Made by a program: the position numbers and the translations under genes. Positions 1 to 6,399 of a stretch of DNA of 7,037 nucleotides are shown here, piece after piece. The stretch comes from an uncultured Collinsella sp. (GTDB lineage: Bacteria > Actinomycetota > Coriobacteriia > Coriobacteriales > Coriobacteriaceae): contig CABUTN010000063.1 of NCBI GenBank assembly GCA_902494565.1, positions 1 to 7,037 of the forward strand, read 5' to 3'. The notes under the pieces were generated by a model. The model did no database searches and was not told the origin of the DNA. It saw only the letters and a program-made list of their open reading frames with translations. Numbering within the stretch: the first letter of the stretch is position 1; every line of letters begins with the position of its first letter.

Positions 1-1028
1 CGCGTCTGTGCCTGGTTCAGATTGCCACCCCTGCCGAGAGCGTCGCGGTCGACCCCCTGGTGATCGACGACCTATTGCCGCTGGCCGAGCTTATGGCCGA
101 CGAGAGCGTGACCAAGGTCTTCCACGCGTGTTCGCAGGATATGGAGGTCATGCTCCATACCGTGGGCGTGCTGCCACGACCGATTTTCGATACGCAGGTC
201 GCCGCCGCCTTTTTGGGCGAGCGCCAGCAGATTTCGTATGGCGCGCTTGTTCAGACGTTCTGCGGCGTATCGCTGCCCAAGACCGAGTCGCTGACCGACT
301 GGTCGCGCCGCCCGCTGACCGATAAGCAGATTGAGTATGCGATCGATGACGTCAAGTACCTGATCGTCGCCTATACCGAGATGATGAGCCGCCTGCGCGA
401 GCTGGGCCGTGTGGACTGGGTGCTCGACGAGCTGCGCCCGCTGGCTGACGAGTCGCACTATCGCGCCGATCGCCACGAGGCGTTCCGCAAGGTCAAACGC
501 ATCAATTCGTGCAGCCGTCACCAGTTGGGCATCGCGCGCGAGCTCGCCGCCTGGCGCGAGGACCGCGCCGAGCGCCGTAACATCCCGCGCAAGTGGGTCA
601 TGTCCGACGATACGCTGCTGGCGCTCGTCAAGCGCAATCCCGTGCGCGTTGAGGAGTTCCGCAGTATCCGCGGCACCGATCAGCTGGGGGAGCGCGACGT
701 GGACGGCGCGCTCATGGCCATCAAGCGCGGCGCGAGTTGCCCGCACGATCGCCTGCCGCTCATGGTGCGCGGACACCGCCAGATCTCGCCGGAGCTGGAG
801 AGCGTGACGGATCTGATGTATGCGCTCATTCGCCTGGTTGCCGAGCGCTCGGGCGTGGCGACCTCGGTCATTGCCTCGCGCGATGACTTGGCCGACTACA
901 TTGAGCATCCCGAGCAGAGCCCCCTGCGCGAAGGCTGGCGTTTTGAGCTTGTGGGCTCGCGCCTGGACGATCTGCTTTCCGGCAATATGGGGTTGACGGT
1001 GAAGGACGGCAAAATCGAGCTTTTATAG
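1..1028 (+). CDS. rnd: Ribonuclease D, 3' part (5' end outside window)
   Basis: This is a DEDDy-family 3'-5' exoribonuclease, which in characterised bacteria trims the 3' ends of tRNA precursors and other stable RNAs in the cytoplasm. The reading frame is open from base 3 and codes in family-like fashion (LCLVQIATP) before the first possible internal start (GTG at 60), so the true start and the first DEDD motif (DxE) lie upstream of the window. Exo II is visible as HACSQDMEV, with its aspartate codon at 138-140. Exo III, Y-x3-D, is visible as YAIDD with Tyr at 336-338 and Asp at 348-350. An HRDC domain follows (about 510-680), and the C-terminal region resembles the second helical domain of RNase D. 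About 341 codons are present; E. coli Rnd has 375 residues, so roughly 25-35 are missing. It ends in TAG at 1026-1028. Werner-type or other DEDDy exonucleases are less likely because of the Exo-HRDC order and length. I am confident in the family assignment. Confidence 0.93.
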   Translation, partial: RLCLVQIATPAESVAVDPLVIDDLLPLAELMADESVTKVFHACSQDMEVMLHTVGVLPRPIFDTQVAAAFLGERQQISYGALVQTFCGVSLPKTESLTDWSRRPLTDKQIEYAIDDVKYLIVAYTEMMSRLRELGRVDWVLDELRPLADESHYRADRHEAFRKVKRINSCSRHQLGIARELAAWREDRAERRNIPRKWVMSDDTLLALVKRNPVRVEEFRSIRGTDQLGERDVDGALMAIKRGASCPHDRLPLMVRGHRQISPELESVTDLMYALIRLVAERSGVATSVIASRDDLADYIEHPEQSPLREGWRFELVGSRLDDLLSGNMGLTVKDGKIELL

Positions 1029-1112
1029 TTACGCGGTTTTACCAAACGCTGCAAACGTTCTAGAGCAGCAATGCCAAAACATCGATGGCGTCTCGTTGGC
1101 TGGGCGAGTGGG

Positions 1113-1118
1113 TAGAAT
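1113..1118 (+). promoter_or_regulatory. Candidate -10 box upstream of the zinc metallopeptidase gene
   Basis: TAGAAT matches the sigma-70 -10 consensus at five of six positions and lies 35 bases before the ATG at 1154. No convincing TTGACA-like -35 box sits 16-18 bases upstream, so the call rests on the -10 element and its position alone. The rest of the 125-base gap after rnd (1029-1153) shows no clear terminator. Confidence 0.3.
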
Positions 1119-1153
1119 GCCTCCAACGTGTAACTCGATTCGGAGGAATTCGC

Positions 1154-1858
1154 ATGCCCTATTACTATGGATACGGCTTTGGCATTGACCCGCTGTACCT
1201 GCTGGTTGTTCTTGTCTGCACGGTGCTTGGCCTTGTCGCACAGAACTATATCAACTCGACGTACAAAACCTGGTCCAAGGTTCGCTCGGACGGCGATACG
1301 GGTGCCACGGTCGCTCGCCGCATGCTCGATGCCAACGGTTGTAGCACCGTGGGTATCAAGGGTGTCGCTGGCGAGCTCACCGATCATTACAACCCGCAGG
1401 ACAACAACCTGTATCTGTCGGATGCCAACCGTTCGGGCGGGTCGGTCGCAAGCGTTGCCGTCGCCTGTCACGAGGCGGGCCACGCCGCCCAGCGTCAAAG
1501 CGGCTACGCCATGATGAAAGTGCGTACCGCCCTGGTTCCGGTTGTCAACTTTACCCAGAACACTTGGACCATCGTGTTGCTCTTGGGCCTGTTTATGAAC
1601 ATTGCCGGGCTCACGACCCTCGCGCTGATCTTCTTCTCGTTTAGTGTGTTGTTCCAGTTGGTTACGCTGCCGGTCGAGATTGATGCCAGCCGCCGCGCCG
1701 TGGCATATATTGAGCAGTCGGGTATGAGTTCCAAGCAGGTCAACGGTGCCAAGAAGGTGCTGACGGCCGCCGCGCTTACCTATGTTGCCGCTGCGCTCAC
1801 CTCGATTATTCAGCTGCTCTATCTTATGGCTCGCTACAACAGAAACTCCAACCGATAA
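1154..1858 (+). CDS. YugP-type membrane zinc metallopeptidase (Zn_peptidase_2 family)
   Basis: A predicted integral-membrane neutral zinc metallopeptidase of 234 residues, close to the usual YugP length of about 225-235. The zinc motif HEAGH is at residues 106-110, with Glu109-type catalysis expected from the HExxH pattern (here Glu107). The downstream segment LPVEIDASRRA (about 172-182) provides the likely third zinc ligand, Glu175. The family-typical block with ARRMLDANG (54-62) and DHYNP (77-81) precedes the active site. Hydrophobic segments lie at about 12-30, 125-150, 152-173 and 203-225, and the N terminus is rich in Tyr and Gly. I chose ATG 1154 because GGAGG at 1142-1146 sits seven bases upstream. 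An in-frame extension back to 1085 has no such site and does not look like coding sequence. Its substrate is unknown in this family; a role in membrane protein quality control is only an inference from HtpX-like chemistry. It is probably transcribed alone, since a strong stem-loop follows the stop codon. Confidence 0.9.
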   Translation: MPYYYGYGFGIDPLYLLVVLVCTVLGLVAQNYINSTYKTWSKVRSDGDTGATVARRMLDANGCSTVGIKGVAGELTDHYNPQDNNLYLSDANRSGGSVASVAVACHEAGHAAQRQSGYAMMKVRTALVPVVNFTQNTWTIVLLLGLFMNIAGLTTLALIFFSFSVLFQLVTLPVEIDASRRAVAYIEQSGMSSKQVNGAKKVLTAAALTYVAAALTSIIQLLYLMARYNRNSNR

Positions 1859-1874
1859 CAAATTGGGTCGCTGG

Positions 1875-1904
1875 GCGCCGCGGGGATTCGTGTCCCCGCG
1901 GCGC
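1875..1904 (+). terminator. Perfect 12-bp GC-rich stem-loop after the metallopeptidase gene
   Basis: Bases 1875-1886 are exactly complementary to 1893-1904, with a six-base loop (TTCGTG). The structure starts 16 bases after the TAA stop. It lacks a following T-tract, so it is not a canonical intrinsic terminator. Such hairpins without a U-tract are common at gene ends in high-GC actinobacteria and may end transcription or protect the mRNA 3' end. It also lies within the 115-base leader region of xseA. Confidence 0.55.
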
Positions 1905-1933
1905 TGTACTATGTGTTGGACTTGAATTTGCGC

Positions 1934-1947
1934 AGGGCCGAAGCCCT
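1934..1947 (+). other. Small hairpin in the xseA leader
   Basis: AGGGC (1934-1938) pairs with GCCCT (1943-1947) across a CGAA tetraloop, 14 bases before the purine-rich ribosome binding region of xseA. It could influence translation initiation, but a five-bp stem is weak evidence. Confidence 0.2.
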
Positions 1948-1973
1948 TGTGCACGATGACGAAAGGGGGCTGC

Positions 1974-3425
1974 GTGGCAGGCTGGAATCTGACCGGCAAT
2001 AGCGTTTCCGCCGAGTTCGACGGATCGGACGAGCAGGAGCGCAAGGAGCTCAGCGTGAGCCAAGCGGTGGAGATCGCCGCCGGCGCGCTCGATGCCATTC
2101 CGCAACTGAGCGTTTTGGGCGAGGTCACGGGTTTCCGTGGTCCCAACGCCCGAAGCGGCCACTGTTACTTCCAGATTAAAGACGACTCGGCCGCCGTCGA
2201 CTGCATCATCTGGAAGGGCGCCTACCTTAAGCGCACCTTCGACTTGCGCGACGGCATGCAGGTAAGCTTTAAGGGCAGCTTCAATCTCTACAAGCCTACG
2301 GGTCGCATGAGCTTCGTCGCCCGCTCGTTTTCGCTGGCGGGGGAGGGTCTGCTGCGTCAACAAGTGGCGCAGCTGGCCGAAAAGCTACGCCGCGAGGGCC
2401 TGATGGACGAAGCGCGCAAGCGCCGCATCCCGGTGTTCTGCTCCCGCGTGGCGGTCGTCACCTCGCTTTCGGGTGCCGTAATCGACGACGTCAAGCGCAC
2501 GTTGCGTCGTCGCAACCCGCTCGTCGAGCTCGTCTGCGTGGGCGCCAAGGTTCAAGGCGAGGGTGCTCCGACAGAGCTCATAGAGGGCTTGCGCCGCGCC
2601 GCTTCCATTACGCCGGCGCCCGACTGTATTTTGTTGGTGCGCGGCGGCGGCTCCTTTGAGGACCTTATGACCTTTAATGACGAGGAGCTTGCCCGCGCGG
2701 TGGCGGCTTGTCCTGTGCCCGTGGTGACCGGCATTGGCCATGAGCCCGATACCTCGATCTGCGATATGGTGAGCGACCGCCGCGCCTCCACGCCCACGGC
2801 GGCGGCCGAATCGGTGGCGCCGGCCATGACGGAGTTGGCCGATGTGCTCGAGGCGCGCCATCAGCGCCTGGGTGCCGCGATGGCATCGATGATCGGGTCG
2901 GCCCAGGTCGATCTGGAAATGCTCGACCAACGCGGTCGTCGTGCCTGGGACACCTATACGGCTCGTTTGGGCGACGCGCTCGATGCAGCCGCGTGCCGCC
3001 CGTGCCTCAACGACCCCACATTTATGGTCGAGCGTCGCGAATCGGAGCTTGCCCTGACGGCCGATCGTCTGTCCGGCGCCATAACGCGTTCGGTCGGGGC
3101 CTTCCGTTCCAACTTCGAGCGTCTGCCCGAGCGCTTGATCGCAAGCACCTCGGGGCTCGATGGCAAGCGCCATGCGCTCACGCTTGCGAGTTCCCGCCTG
3201 GAGCATCAGGGGCGCACGATGCTCAACAAGCCCGCGTCCGACCTGGGCCGTGCGGCAGCCTCACTCGATGCCCTGTCACCGCTCAAGGTGCTTGCTCGCG
3301 GCTATTCCATCGCGTACAGCGATGATGGGGTGGCTACGAGCGCCAAGACTTTTAAGCCCGGCGACGCCATCCGCGTGCGCATGGCAGACGGCAACGTGGC
3401 GGCAACGGTCGATACGGTCGAGTAA
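1974..3425 (+). CDS. xseA: Exodeoxyribonuclease VII large subunit
   Basis: The catalytic subunit of exonuclease VII, which with several XseB copies degrades single-stranded DNA in both directions to short oligonucleotides, in repair and recombination. From GTG 1974 the protein has 483 residues (E. coli XseA has 456). An N-terminal OB-fold domain lies at about 28-130, including GHCYFQIKD and the AGEGLLRQQ segment. The catalytic domain carries VVTSLSGAVIDDV, RGGGSFEDL (from Arg223) and GIGHEPDTS (His256, Asp259). A long helical, coiled-coil-prone region follows, then the conserved C-terminal block beginning LSPLKVLARGYS (from 434). The start is uncertain. GTG 1974 has AAAGGGGG at 1962-1969, whereas GTG 2055 has a better placed AAGGAG at 2043-2048 and would give 456 residues beginning just before the OB fold. 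Upstream TTG 1947 and ATG 1956 have no good binding site. xseB begins 42 bases after the stop, and both are probably on one mRNA. Confidence 0.95.
   Translation: MAGWNLTGNSVSAEFDGSDEQERKELSVSQAVEIAAGALDAIPQLSVLGEVTGFRGPNARSGHCYFQIKDDSAAVDCIIWKGAYLKRTFDLRDGMQVSFKGSFNLYKPTGRMSFVARSFSLAGEGLLRQQVAQLAEKLRREGLMDEARKRRIPVFCSRVAVVTSLSGAVIDDVKRTLRRRNPLVELVCVGAKVQGEGAPTELIEGLRRAASITPAPDCILLVRGGGSFEDLMTFNDEELARAVAACPVPVVTGIGHEPDTSICDMVSDRRASTPTAAAESVAPAMTELADVLEARHQRLGAAMASMIGSAQVDLEMLDQRGRRAWDTYTARLGDALDAAACRPCLNDPTFMVERRESELALTADRLSGAITRSVGAFRSNFERLPERLIASTSGLDGKRHALTLASSRLEHQGRTMLNKPASDLGRAAASLDALSPLKVLARGYSIAYSDDGVATSAKTFKPGDAIRVRMADGNVAATVDTVE
2043..2057 (+). promoter_or_regulatory. Alternative xseA start: AAGGAG plus in-frame GTG
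   Basis: AAGGAG (2043-2048) is followed after six bases by an in-frame GTG (2055-2057). Starting here would remove the first 27 residues, which are acidic and not part of the recognisable OB domain. The spacing is better than that of the upstream GTG 1974, so this is a genuine competitor for the true start. Confidence 0.4.
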
Positions 3426-3467
3426 ACCGCGTTTCATAGCGATAAGCCTTTAGGAAAGGAAACAGAT

Positions 3468-3734
3468 ATGGCAGAGAAGACCCCGGTCGAGCAGCTTACG
3501 TACAAGCAGGCCTCGCAGGAGCTGGAGCTCATCATCCGCAGCTTGGAGTCGGGCGATATGGAGCTCGAGGAGTCGCTCGAGAGCTATACCCGCGGCGTCG
3601 AGCTCCTCAAGAGCTTGCGTACTCGCTTGTCCGATGCCGAGCAGAAGGTCTCGGTGCTCCTGAAGGACGTCGACGGCAACGACGTGCTCGCCGACGGCGA
3701 AGCCGCCAACACCGACGACAACCTCTCGTTCTAA
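3468..3734 (+). CDS. xseB: Exodeoxyribonuclease VII small subunit
   Basis: The small non-catalytic subunit of exonuclease VII, several copies of which bind the XseA helical region. It has 88 residues, typical for the family (about 60-90). The core from LTYKQASQELELI through the segment around LESGDMELEESLE and the following YTRGVELLKSLRTRLSDAEQKV (two helices, about residues 10-62) is the standard XseB signature. The C-terminal tail (about 66-88) is acidic and probably disordered. ATG 3468 is supported by AGGAAAGGA at 3452-3460. The 42-base spacing from xseA with no terminator between them fits a shared operon and a coordinated supply of the two subunits. Codon use is strongly C/G-ending, like xseA. 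Confidence 0.95.
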   Translation: MAEKTPVEQLTYKQASQELELIIRSLESGDMELEESLESYTRGVELLKSLRTRLSDAEQKVSVLLKDVDGNDVLADGEAANTDDNLSF

Positions 3735-3741
3735 CCATCCC

Positions 3742-3764
3742 GACCAAATATAATTACCTTGGTC
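3742..3764 (+). promoter_or_regulatory. Candidate promoter -10 box inside a dyad, upstream of the HIT gene
   Basis: A perfect TATAAT lies at 3749-3754, flanked by the six-base inverted repeat GACCAA (3742-3747) and TTGGTC (3759-3764). The position, about 30 bases before the ATG at 3784, suits a promoter with a short leader. No good -35 hexamer is present at 16-18 bases upstream, where the xseB 3' end lies. The dyad could be an operator or a weak hairpin. Confidence 0.4.
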
Positions 3765-3783
3765 TGCGAGAAAGGAACCAACC

Positions 3784-4119
3784 ATGTGTGATTGCATCTT
3801 CTGCAAAATTGCCAACCACGAGATCCCCTCGACCGTTGTCTATGAGGACGACCAGGTCATCGCCTTCGACGACCTCAACCCACAGGCGCCGGTCCACACG
3901 CTCGTGATCCCCAAGAAGCACTACAGCGACATCGCCGACAACGTACCTGCCGAGACCATGGGCGCCATGGCTCACGCCATCCAGGAGGTCGCTAAGGCCA
4001 AGGGCTTGGAGGACGGTTTTCGCGTCATCTCCAACAAGGGCGCCAACGCCGGCCAGACCGTCATGCACTTCCACATGCACGTCCTCGGCGGCAAGAACCT
4101 GGGCGAGAACCTCATCTGA
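3784..4119 (+). CDS. HIT-family (histidine triad) nucleotide-binding hydrolase
   Basis: A small cytoplasmic histidine triad protein of the HINT branch, which in characterised members hydrolyses purine nucleoside phosphoramidates (for example AMP-lysine or AMP-NH2). It has 111 residues, normal for the group. The triad HFHMHVL is at 95-101, with His97 or His99 as the expected nucleophile by family alignment. The N terminus reads CDCIFCKI, with a Cys4-x2-Cys7 pair typical of zinc-binding HIT proteins. The block containing FDDLNPQAPVHTLVIPKKHY (28-47) is family-typical, as is the NKGANAGQTV loop (84-93). ATG 3784 follows AGAAAGGA at 3769-3776. The gene follows xseB by 49 bases and may be co-transcribed or use its own TATAAT. 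The exact substrate cannot be told from sequence; HINT-like is likelier than Fhit or GalT because of size and motif spacing. Confidence 0.93.
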   Translation: MCDCIFCKIANHEIPSTVVYEDDQVIAFDDLNPQAPVHTLVIPKKHYSDIADNVPAETMGAMAHAIQEVAKAKGLEDGFRVISNKGANAGQTVMHFHMHVLGGKNLGENLI

Positions 4120-4160
4120 GGACGCGTAGCCCGTCGACTTGGCTGCCTTTGGAGTAATCT

Positions 4161-5051
4161 ATGCAGCTTTCTCAACTCGAATACCTTCAAGCGGTAGCGA
4201 ACTATGGCGGCGTGCGCAAAGCAGCTCGCGCCGTTCATGTGAGTCCGCAGGCTGTTTCGTCGGCAATCAAAAAGTTGGAATCTGAGTATCAGATTGTTTT
4301 GCTCGACCGATCGGCGGGGGAGGCTGTTTTGTCTCCGGCGGGCAGAGAATTTGCGCGTCGTGCACGCGTGATCCTGGCACAAGTCGACGATCTCAAAAAG
4401 TACGCCCAATCGAGGGACGACGGCGTCTCGCCCGACGGCCACTTTCGTCTTTACGCCCCCTGCCTTCATGGGCGGGGGCGCCTTTTTGCCGAAAACTGGT
4501 ACGACTCGTTTGAAAGCTCACACCCTCAGATTCACCTTGATGTGTGGCATCAGCCAACGGCTACATGCTTTGAATCGCTTGTGCTTGGCATTTCGGATGC
4601 GGCCATCTCATTTGAGGAACCAAGGGACAGTGTCCTTTCTTCGAAATACCTGGGTGAAAAAGAGCTCAAGGTTCTTTCGTGCCCAGCGGGTCATCAATCT
4701 GTGGGCGCTATGACCGTTCGTGAGTTACTGGGCGGCAGGCTTGCTGTTCCCATTAATTTGTCACCCTGTCTCAATGCGATTAACCAATGCCCTGAAGCCC
4801 AGCTCGTCAATTTTCGCTTCCGTGATGTTGAATACGGAAGCAGAGCTCAGACTGAGTTTCTTCAAGCCGGGGGGTTGATATTGAGTTTGTCTGGGTCCTC
4901 TCTCGCATCGGATGGGTCAGAAGTGAGTGAGTGCTCCATTGAAGCCTCGCATGACGTAGCCTTGCCCATCTACTTCTGCTATCGGCAAAACTCCTGGACC
5001 GATCGACACCAGACGGTTTTTCTGCACCTATTGCGTCATCTTGCTTCGTGA
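4161..5051 (+). CDS. LysR-family transcriptional regulator
   Basis: A LysR-type DNA-binding regulator of 296 residues, the usual family length. The N-terminal winged helix-turn-helix spans about 1-60, with the recognition region in AARAVHVSPQAVSSAIKKLE (21-40) and the wing ending in LSPAGREF (57-64). A linker helix follows (about 65-88), then the two-lobed effector-binding domain (about 92-296), whose ligand I cannot identify. ATG 4161 has GGAG at 4151-4154, six bases upstream. The gene lies 41 bases after the HIT gene with no clear terminator or promoter between them. It is co-oriented with the MFS gene downstream, its most likely target, rather than divergent as is common for LysR pairs. 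Codon use is more AT-ending than in xseA, xseB and the HIT gene (for example AGA, ATA, TTA), suggesting a different origin. A terminator-like hairpin lies within the coding sequence at 4454-4487. Confidence 0.93.
   Translation: MQLSQLEYLQAVANYGGVRKAARAVHVSPQAVSSAIKKLESEYQIVLLDRSAGEAVLSPAGREFARRARVILAQVDDLKKYAQSRDDGVSPDGHFRLYAPCLHGRGRLFAENWYDSFESSHPQIHLDVWHQPTATCFESLVLGISDAAISFEEPRDSVLSSKYLGEKELKVLSCPAGHQSVGAMTVRELLGGRLAVPINLSPCLNAINQCPEAQLVNFRFRDVEYGSRAQTEFLQAGGLILSLSGSSLASDGSEVSECSIEASHDVALPIYFCYRQNSWTDRHQTVFLHLLRHLAS
4454..4487 (+). terminator. Terminator-like hairpin with T5 tract inside lysR
   Basis: CGCCCCC (4454-4460) pairs fully with GGGGGCG (4474-4480). After a bulged T, GCC (4462-4464) pairs with GGC (4471-4473), leaving a six-base loop. 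CC and then TTTTT (4483-4487) follow directly. The shape is that of a Rho-independent terminator on the sense strand, but it falls in codons 98-109 of an intact reading frame. Whether it terminates transcription is unknown. Confidence 0.4.
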
Positions 5052-5069
5052 GATTAATTGGCTTCGAGA

Positions 5070-5088
5070 CGTCAAGTGATTATTGACG
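5070..5088. promoter_or_regulatory. Dyad CGTCAA-N7-TTGACG between lysR and the MFS gene
   Basis: A perfect six-base inverted repeat separated by seven bases, 19 bases after the lysR stop and 83 before the MFS start. The symmetry suits a dimeric regulator, and the local LysR protein is the obvious candidate. However, the T/A spacing is N13, not the classical LysR T-N11-A. There is no T-tract, so a terminator role is less likely. Confidence 0.3.
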
Positions 5089-5101
5089 CCTTGCAACACA
5101 T

Positions 5102-5112
5102 AGCTGACAGCT
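5102..5112. promoter_or_regulatory. Short palindrome AGCTG-A-CAGCT upstream of the MFS gene
   Basis: An 11-base palindrome with one central base, 58 bases before the MFS start. Together with the dyad at 5070-5088 it makes the 119-base gap look regulatory. No convincing sigma-70 promoter could be assigned: TAGATT at 5143-5148 is the best -10-like hexamer and has no matching -35. Confidence 0.2.
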
Positions 5113-5170
5113 TTGCCCTCATGCTTTTCCAAGATTCCGATTTAGATTGCTGACTCTTGGAGGGCGGAGC

Positions 5171-6331
5171 ATGAAAAACCGTACGGTTTTTCTTTATATG
5201 ACGTTCGTTTTTCTGTCGAACTTCAGCACCATTTTGTATTTTCTGACGGTTTACCTTGAATTCGTCGGATTCTCGATGGTGGCGATTTCTAGCATGATGA
5301 TTGCATATCAAGTGAGCAAGTTCATCCTCGAAGTTCCCACTGGCTATATTGCTGATAGGTTTGGACGAAAGGTGAGCGGCCTCGTTGGCATTGTGGGAAT
5401 GCTTGGGTACTACGCCGCCCTGCTTCTCGTCCGATCTCCTCTGCTTTTAATCGGTGCGTTTGCTCTCAAAGGTTTTGCCGTTGCATGTCTGAGCGGATCC
5501 ATAGAAGCGATTTACATTGACAGCGTCTCTCAGGACCAGCTCGTAAGACTTAATGTCGTTGAGCGATTTGTTTTCTATGCCTCTTATGCCCTCTCCGCTT
5601 GTGTGGGTGGTTTCATTTCGTCCGCTGGCACGTATCTCATTGGGCTTTCGGTCGATATCATCACAATGGTGCTGACATTGGTTGTCGTTGTCTGTATTCC
5701 TGAGGCGAGAAGAGAGGGCGCTGCGGTGACACCTGGGCATGGAATGAGCCCGAGGATGATCGGTGCTGCTATTGCGGGTAATGGCATTCTTCGGTCAGCG
5801 TTCATCATGGACTGTTCTCAGGCATTTGCCTTCGTCGCTCTGGAAGACTTCTTCTCACTGCTGCTTGCGGGCCGCGGAATGAATTCCGTCGCTTCGGGTG
5901 TGACCATTGCGGTCCAGCTCCTTGCCTCGGCCTCCATGGGGCTTATTGTGCCCAGTGTGATTGCTCATGTCGACAAGGGCCGTTTTGCGCGTATTTGCGG
6001 CATCATTCGCTTAGTATTGACAGCTTTGTTTTTGATCCCCCTTACTCCGGCTAATTTGCTGCCCGTGTTCTATGTGCTGCAGACGGTTGCGTACTCGTTG
6101 TTTGCTCCAATTAAATACTCAATTTTTCAAAATGCTGCTGATTCTTCGATGCGCTGTTCATTGATTTCGGTTCAAAGCCAGATGGTGGCGGTGGGTGCTG
6201 TTCTTTTCTATCTGCTCAACGCTGTGTTGAGCAGCGCTGCGGGCATTCGAGTCGTATTGCTTGTCGCGCTCGGGATTTCTTCTTTGGTGTATATCCCCGC
6301 GCTATTTCGTCTTACAAGCCAAAGGACATGA
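5171..6331 (+). CDS. Major facilitator superfamily (MFS) transporter
   Basis: A predicted inner-membrane secondary transporter of 386 residues, in the usual range for 12-helix MFS proteins. Hydrophobic segments alternate through the whole protein, with a short cytoplasmic connection at about 178-205 between the two halves. The loop between helices 2 and 3 has the MFS motif A, GYIADRFGRK (58-67), preceded by LEVPTG. A second block, SGSIEAIYIDSV (108-119), resembles a motif seen in drug-efflux-like MFS members. I chose ATG 5171 because GGAGG at 5159-5163 sits seven bases upstream. An in-frame TTG at 5147 lies before that site and would only add eight residues. The substrate cannot be read from the sequence; small-molecule export is an inference from the motifs. 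It follows the co-oriented lysR gene by 119 bases and ends just before a strong terminator. Base composition is notably AT-richer than in the flanking housekeeping genes. Confidence 0.9.
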   Translation: MKNRTVFLYMTFVFLSNFSTILYFLTVYLEFVGFSMVAISSMMIAYQVSKFILEVPTGYIADRFGRKVSGLVGIVGMLGYYAALLLVRSPLLLIGAFALKGFAVACLSGSIEAIYIDSVSQDQLVRLNVVERFVFYASYALSACVGGFISSAGTYLIGLSVDIITMVLTLVVVVCIPEARREGAAVTPGHGMSPRMIGAAIAGNGILRSAFIMDCSQAFAFVALEDFFSLLLAGRGMNSVASGVTIAVQLLASASMGLIVPSVIAHVDKGRFARICGIIRLVLTALFLIPLTPANLLPVFYVLQTVAYSLFAPIKYSIFQNAADSSMRCSLISVQSQMVAVGAVLFYLLNAVLSSAAGIRVVLLVALGISSLVYIPALFRLTSQRT

Positions 6332-6365
6332 GTATTTAGACACCGATAACTTATATATCAACGCC

Positions 6366-6399
6366 AATAAACCCGAGCGCGAGGGCGTTTGGGTTTATT
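6366..6399 (+). terminator. Intrinsic terminator after the MFS gene
   Basis: A 15-bp stem (6366-6380 with 6385-6399) closes on a GAGG tetraloop and contains only two G-T wobble pairs. It starts 35 bases after the MFS stop. The outer part pairs AATAAACCC with GGGTTTATT, so the 3' arm ends in a T-rich run (TTTATTATT), and the 5' arm gives a similar run on the other strand. It probably separates the lysR-MFS unit from ackA. If the ackA promoter lies in the AT-rich stretch 6346-6360, the hairpin would instead lie in the ackA leader. Confidence 0.7.

Noticed and set aside
72..908. Long open frame on the - strand opposite rnd (278 codons).
   Set aside because: It mirrors the codon-periodic high-GC rnd gene, has low-complexity Arg/Leu/Ala-rich composition, and has no recognisable domain. 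The + strand shows clear RNase D motifs.
1048..1069. GCTGC / GCAGC inverted repeat after rnd as a possible terminator.
   Set aside because: A five-bp stem with a 12-base loop and no T-tract; too weak to call.
1085..1153. N-terminal extension of the zinc metallopeptidase to an upstream ATG.
   Set aside because: There is no ribosome binding site at 1085, the added residues do not resemble the family, and the extension would cover the likely promoter and the GGAGG site used by ATG 1154.
896..2146. 416-codon open frame on the - strand.
   Set aside because: It spans the end of rnd, an intergenic gap, the whole metallopeptidase gene and the start of xseA. It has no family resemblance, and all these genes are well supported on the + strand.
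2385..3206. 273-codon open frame on the - strand within xseA.
   Set aside because: It is a shadow of xseA third-position GC bias; the composition is Arg/Gly/His/Ala-rich without motifs.
4110..4121. Small CCTC-ATCT-GAGG palindrome at the HIT stop codon.
   Set aside because: A four-bp stem with no T-tract overlapping the coding end; expected by chance at this GC content.
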